The notes beneath the pieces are model-generated. The model worked only from the letters and a program-made list of their open reading frames with translations, was not told the DNA's origin and did no database searches. Made by a program: the position numbers and the translations under genes. DNA of 64,000 nucleotides, taken from Combretum micranthum. Lineage: Eukaryota; Streptophyta; Magnoliopsida; Myrtales; Combretaceae. Of this stretch, positions 59,214 through 64,000 are shown in pieces. The DNA is taken from assembly GCA_024138025.1 (NCBI GenBank), contig JAMXBD010002777.1, forward strand, positions 1-64,000, in the 5' to 3' direction. Position 1 is the first letter of the stretch. Each line of letters starts with the position of its first letter.

Positions 59214-61770
59214 ACTACGAACACTGCTACCATTCTTACTTTAGGTGAGAAATCTCCTCAAATCTTTCTAATCATGTCATGTAACTTTACATGATCATGG
59301 TGTGAGTTTCCTAAACTTAATGTTATGGAAGCTACCTATGTTCATGTATTGTTCTTGTTCATAAATATGTATTTATATATTTTCATGTTGTTATTTTATT
59401 TTGCTCATATTATTGTTTATATTATGTTAACTTCTTATATATTTTTAACTAAATATAATTATGTATCTGCATATATTCTTTAGAACATATAATCTCACTT
59501 TCAATTTATTTACTTTTATGCAAAGCAATTTATTTATTTCATATTGTTTTAAGACTAGTCTCTAGTCTTAGACTTGTTCTCATCAAGTCAAAACAATTTT
59601 CTCTCTTTTATGAAAATGCTCATAAGTAGTCACTAAGGAAAAGAAATAACAATTTTCTCTCTTATGAAAATGCTCACTTCCAATCATGAGCATTTTCAAG
59701 GCCACGACGTAAAGCCGCGGTTCATATAACGGCTATGATGAGAGGCATGATCTCCTTTGTTTTCTCTATAATATGAGACGCCCTTGATTACGGGCGGGTA
59801 ATGGTACCCGTGATCCTCCCTTTGGTGTTATTCATATTAAAGAAAGAGAGAAAAGAGATAAGATGAAATAGATAAATAATAAATAATAGATATAATATGT
59901 TAGTATCCATATAATTATAAATAATTAGGAATGGATTAAGTTAAGTTAGAATGTAGCTGAAGCCACAGAGTAAATTGATAGAATAAACTTAATAGTTATA
60001 TTTGATTTGAATTAAATGATTAGTCATACAATAAAGTCCTAAATATAAATTTTACTTACTTAATAAATGTAAGTCTAATTTGACTTAATGGATTTAGTGG
60101 AATAAAATGAATTAGACTAATTAAAGTCTTATAAGGTATAATAATGTTTTAGTAGAACCAGTGAATATGACTTAATAACTAGATTAAATGATTAATTCTA
60201 TACAACTTGACTAAGTTAGGAAATGTTTACGCTAATGTAACTCGAAATGTATAGTAAATTAATAGATTTAAATTAATATGAATCTTAGATATAAAATGAA
60301 TTAGTTAATACATCTAAGCTCAACTTGGTTTAAAGAACCTTAATGAACTATAATGAATTAAATTAATTAATTTTATTCAACTTCATTAAGTTAAGTCAAT
60401 TTAAGGTTGATAACTTGTAAATGACTTTAATTTAATATACTAGACCAAACCATGAATAATAAGAGAAGTATATTGTTTTAAATGTATGTTTGTTAAAATG
60501 AGTTTTCATATAAGTTGGTGAATTATTAAAATGCTTATAAAATGATAAGAATAGTAATGTCTTTATTATAAATGATATAAACAAAGGAAATAAATAATCT
60601 GACAAACAATGGAGAATGTCCATATCTTAGCAGGATAGTTTCCACAACCATGGCAGGGTTCCACTTAGGTCTAATCAAATAGGTTTTAATATAGTCTATG
60701 TTTTGATCAAATGTAAATAATGAATTAAAATGAGTTTGAATACTAAAATGTAATAAGATATACATTAAGAAGGGTGATGAGTGATTATTATTTCTTGTCA
60801 TATAGAACTAAATCAATCATTAGATATTCTAGAAGATTATTGAGACTTAGCTAACATAACAAGTGGGTAACATTGACCTTATCACATTGTTTGTGCTTGT
60901 AACGTAGTTGCACCTATATTAAGATAAACATAACTAACTACGTGCGAGGATTGGGTATTCGTTTGCTATTAGATGATTGTATTGTTTGGTAAATCATTAA
61001 AATAAAGTGATCACACATTACTTGTAATAATTGATTGCTATTCCTGGTGAATGATAGTTAATTAATATGGTCATTAAGTAATATGATATAAATTTTAATC
61101 GACCCATAAGTAAAATGGACACGCATTACACAATAGCATACTTGCATTAGCATGATACCCATGTCACATATTGATATTCAAATTTTATGGTAATACCTTG
61201 TTACACCAGTGAACCTAGATGGGGTTACCATAGGGTTGTCAGTCCCGTGGGAATTAAGTAGACATCAAAGGACATTACCTAAGATGGAGTTAGCTTTAGG
61301 GTGTTAATACTTAGTGGAGTTTCTGAGGTTCTAAGGTAAAGTTGAGATTGTGTTACAAATGTATATAAGTATATATATAATAATAGATAAATTTGGAAAA
61401 CTTCTCCTTCCTTACTTCTCAGTCTCTCTTGGGTGTAGATTACTTAAGCTGGTCCTTTAACCCCCATGAGAGGACGTAAATCTCCATTGGTTTGGATTTA
61501 GTTATCCAAATTGTGCATGACCCATATGATTGCGTGTGGCATTGCATATGCTTGATAATTATACTTGCTTGGCATTTGTTTTATATGTGGGCTAGTCTTG
61601 TTATTTACTAAGCTATGGATTAGTCCACAACCCTATAGTTTTGTGCAAGAGTACCTCAAGTTGAGAATGGGCTAAGATTGTGTGGAGAGATTCATTTTCA
61701 GAGAATTCCTTGAAGATAGGAAGACGGAAATACAAACTTTGATTATGAATTAGGGGGCTAACACTATAGC
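59214..61770 (+). repeat. Divergent LTR-like sequence (family-C related)
   Basis: Non-coding, AT-rich. Parts are colinear with the family-C LTR: 59480-59595 matches 30775-30900, including the AGACTAGTCT..CATCAAGTC stretch, and 61450-61700 follows the order of 37150-37400. U3 is missing and no clear 3' end or primer site was found. It is probably an old relative of family C, truncated at the left. Confidence 0.5.
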
Positions 61771-62480
61771 AAAAGCTAAACTTATCCCTCTATTTAGTAT
61801 GATGAGGCAAAGGAGAATGAAAGTGAGGTTGATAATGGCATGGAGGATCAGACACCAATCTAGTATGTAGGGTAAAGGAATTTATTTAGGTGAGCATATC
61901 ACTATAATTCTGAATAATTTGCAATTGTGGCTAGAGCAAGGGCCCAACTAACATAGTTTGCAAGTTCAAGGCCCTAATAAGAAAGCCTATAAAGATTAAA
62001 AAATATGGATTTGGGAACTTAACCACTGAGCTGATGCACCAGTAATAGAACAAGCACCTACTACTCCACCTGTTACCACAACCCAATACACACCTATTGA
62101 GTTTGAGGAAGAAAGACGGGAGCTACTTGCTACATCTGTGCCACATGCACAAAAAGCTCAAACCCAAGCCTTTGTAGCCAATTAACTTGAAGCTAAAGTG
62201 AAGGATTTGAAGGGGAAGTTAGCTACCTTTGAGAAGAAATATGATGAGGACATGAGGGATTAGAAGGAAAATATGAACCTGGTTTGGAAGTTAGCCACCT
62301 TCACCATTCACACACATACCATCCCAAACAAATCCTACACACATACCTTCCCTATTATTACCAAAAATACAACCATCTCCACCCACCTCACTTGTACATA
62401 CATATCCATCACCACCTAATCAACCATGAACCCAAACACTCTCTCCACCCCAAATACAATAACTACCCTTCTCTGAACCA
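61771..62480 (+). pseudogene. Decayed coding-like region, unrecognised
   Basis: A frame from about 62090 to 62260 encodes a Glu/Lys-rich, coiled-coil-like segment (E-E-E-R-R-E-L-L, L-K-G-K-L-A-T-F-E-K-K-Y-D-E-D) with in-frame stops. It is followed by a proline- and histidine-rich stretch. It could be the remains of a retroelement accessory protein or of a host gene. I do not recognise it. Confidence 0.3.
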
Positions 62481-62744
62481 ATGGCTGAGTCACCTGCTCA
62501 CTACCCCAACGAAAAGAATGAAGCTACACCCCAAACACATATCCCACGTTCACCACAACATAACTCACTCATGCTAGAGCCAAACCCTGAGATAGTTCTA
62601 GCTCCTATATTTAAAGTGAACCTTCTAACTAGAACTTTTAAGAGGACCAAGAGGTCAGAGAAGAAGAGGAAGAGGAAGTTGATCATTCAAGATGAAACAT
62701 TTGATGAGGATATTGATCACGCTTTTTCTATATGTCCTTTTTAA
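62481..62744 (+). CDS. Small unrecognised ORF with a basic cluster
   Basis: An 87-codon frame starting ATG at 62481. The N-terminus is Pro/His/Asn-rich; near residues 55-70 it has a strongly basic cluster (K-R-T-K-R-S-E-K-K-R-K-R-K-L) resembling a nuclear localisation signal, then an acidic D-E-T-F-D-E-D-I-D end. The frame continues upstream into a proline-rich stretch, so the start may not be real and it may be the C-terminus of a larger broken protein. Not similar to gag or pol in this window. No promoter seen. Confidence 0.3.
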   Translation: MAESPAHYPNEKNEATPQTHIPRSPQHNSLMLEPNPEIVLAPIFKVNLLTRTFKRTKRSEKKRKRKLIIQDETFDEDIDHAFSICPF

Positions 62745-64000
62745 AAACTCTTTTTAATCTCTTTTTAAATTCCTTTAAACTAACATATATTAATCGGCCA
62801 GTGTACCGGGTGTTTATGCAGTAATAAATTTTAGTGAGTATCGAGTTGTGTCTATAAGGAGTGAGGAGTAACTATTAACATATTAGTCCTTATCATAGCT
62901 AGGTAAATAAAAAAATATATTTTTTTGGATTTTTTAAGATAAGACTAATCTACAAATATATAGGATTTCCATCACCTGAATTGAATTAAGTTAAGAGACA
63001 ATAGATCTGAAAATCAATTGAAGGTATACTATTGACATAGATATCCTTGAAAATCCAAATTGTCAATAGGTTTAGTTTTTTAATCAATCAAGTACTAGAT
63101 AACAACTCCTTTTTCTAAAGAAAGCAATTACCCTAATTAACCAATCAATATTCCCTATTCCTAGGAAAGTGATCAATTGACTAATCTTTTTTTATTTATC
63201 AAACCCTAATTGAATCAAATCTATATGTCTACGTGATCTATATCCAAATTCGCTATTCATAAAATGACTAGAACGGAATTTTCCAATTGCAATTATAATC
63301 TATCATGAATTCCAAATTCAATCCAAAATACATGATCTATGAAATAACTTCAACAACATGAACACATATAAGGAATCAATCAATAGCAGATAAAAATCAA
63401 TCAAGTGATTCAGATCAACAACGCAAAATCCTAATTAAGATCAAAAGAAACAAGTATCAAATACCATCCATTCCATAAAATGAATATGAGATAAGAGCAA
63501 AATTACCTTGTTAAGAAAATCATGTTCTTGAATTCAAATTTAAATGATGTTTTTCCACTTGATCTTGGTGTGGAATGAGCAATCAAATTAAAAGGAAAAG
63601 TTTTCTAGTGTCTAAGCCTTAATATAGATTTAAGAGCAATGGAAAATGATGTTTTGTTTGTGCATAGGGTTCTCTTCCCTTTTTTCAATAAGGTCCAACA
63701 AAAGAACAATATATATGAAAATTCATAAGACACATAGGCCGCCTTCAAGGCCAGTGGCCTTGAATTAAAATTAGCCGACCTTCAATTGTAAAATTGATTT
63801 CTAAGAGCAGCTATAGATGTATGCTAGCTTAAGGCTGGCAGCATAATTCTTCCAGATGTTGGCCTTCATTTTTTGACAAATTATTTTCTAAGCAAATACA
63901 TTGGTGGTGTTTGAGCAATGTTGGGTAGTTTTGCATTTATGCCGGCATAAAGGCCGGCGGCTTTTCTCTCCTAGTAGTCGACGTTAAAGTTTTTGAAACT
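62745..64000. other. AT-rich sequence, no gene seen; possible LTR-like repeat
   Basis: The phrase near 62800-62880 (GTGTACCGGGTG, then TTTTAGTGAGTATCGAG) resembles the ends of some plant LTR or other repeat families, but no pair, primer site or reading frame supports a firm call. The last 250 bp contains GGCC-rich palindromic words such as GGCCGGCGG near 63950. Confidence 0.3.

Noticed and set aside
62284..62577. 97-codon His/Tyr/Pro-rich frame
   Set aside because: Composition follows low-complexity CCA/CAT-rich DNA, and an overlapping frame with a basic cluster looks more protein-like.

Overview
The window looks like plant nuclear DNA made almost entirely of nested, decaying LTR retrotransposons. 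The evidence for a plant is: Ty3/gypsy gag-pol domains with a C-terminal chromodomain, primer-binding sites matching the plant initiator-methionine tRNA (TGGTATCAGAGC), 3-5 kb AT-rich LTRs, and TATA boxes ahead of CT-rich leaders. I see no host protein gene, tRNA, rRNA or CRISPR array. The species cannot be named from this sequence alone.

Layout. (1) 1-7856: Element 1, a degenerate Ty3 element on the + strand. Its 5' LTR is cut by the window edge, and its gag is split by a solo LTR of another family (about 3017-5300, - strand). (2) 7857-10144: unclassified DNA, then a Tat-like LTR fragment. (3) 10145-39750: Element 2, built from family-C LTRs (about 3.2 kb). It reads LTR fragment, integrase/chromodomain fragment, polypurine tract, LTR, primer-binding site, extra ORF, gag: a tandem LTR-internal-LTR-internal structure. 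Its central LTR is broken by Element 3 (12914-30735) and by a 4.7 kb solo LTR (31248-35979). (4) Element 3 is an almost complete but frameshifted chromovirus on the - strand with family-B LTRs of about 3.4 kb. One of its LTRs is itself broken by a family-B solo LTR (14880-18336) in the opposite orientation. (5) 39750-59213: an inverted family-C LTR split by Element 4 (40079-58130, - strand), a close relative of Element 3 whose pol is broken by a mosaic solo LTR (45009-49451). (6) 59214-64000: a divergent LTR-like stretch, then decayed, unrecognised coding and non-coding sequence.

Genome organisation of the family-B chromovirus, read from Elements 3 and 4: LTR, tRNA-iMet primer site, an extra sense ORF of roughly 350-400 codons, an AT-rich spacer, gag with three zinc knuckles, a candidate 125-129 nt GT-AG intron, protease, reverse transcriptase, RNase H, integrase, chromodomain, polypurine tract, LTR. 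All copies carry frameshifts and are read as pseudogenes.

Most interesting signals: a palindromic 0.5 kb element with TG..CA ends, 5-bp target duplications and tRNA-like B boxes in both arms, carried at the same site in both LTRs of Element 3; an extra acidic/basic ORF upstream of gag conserved between diverged elements; an in-frame candidate intron between gag and protease; a mosaic LTR; and sequence blocks shared by otherwise unrelated LTR families.
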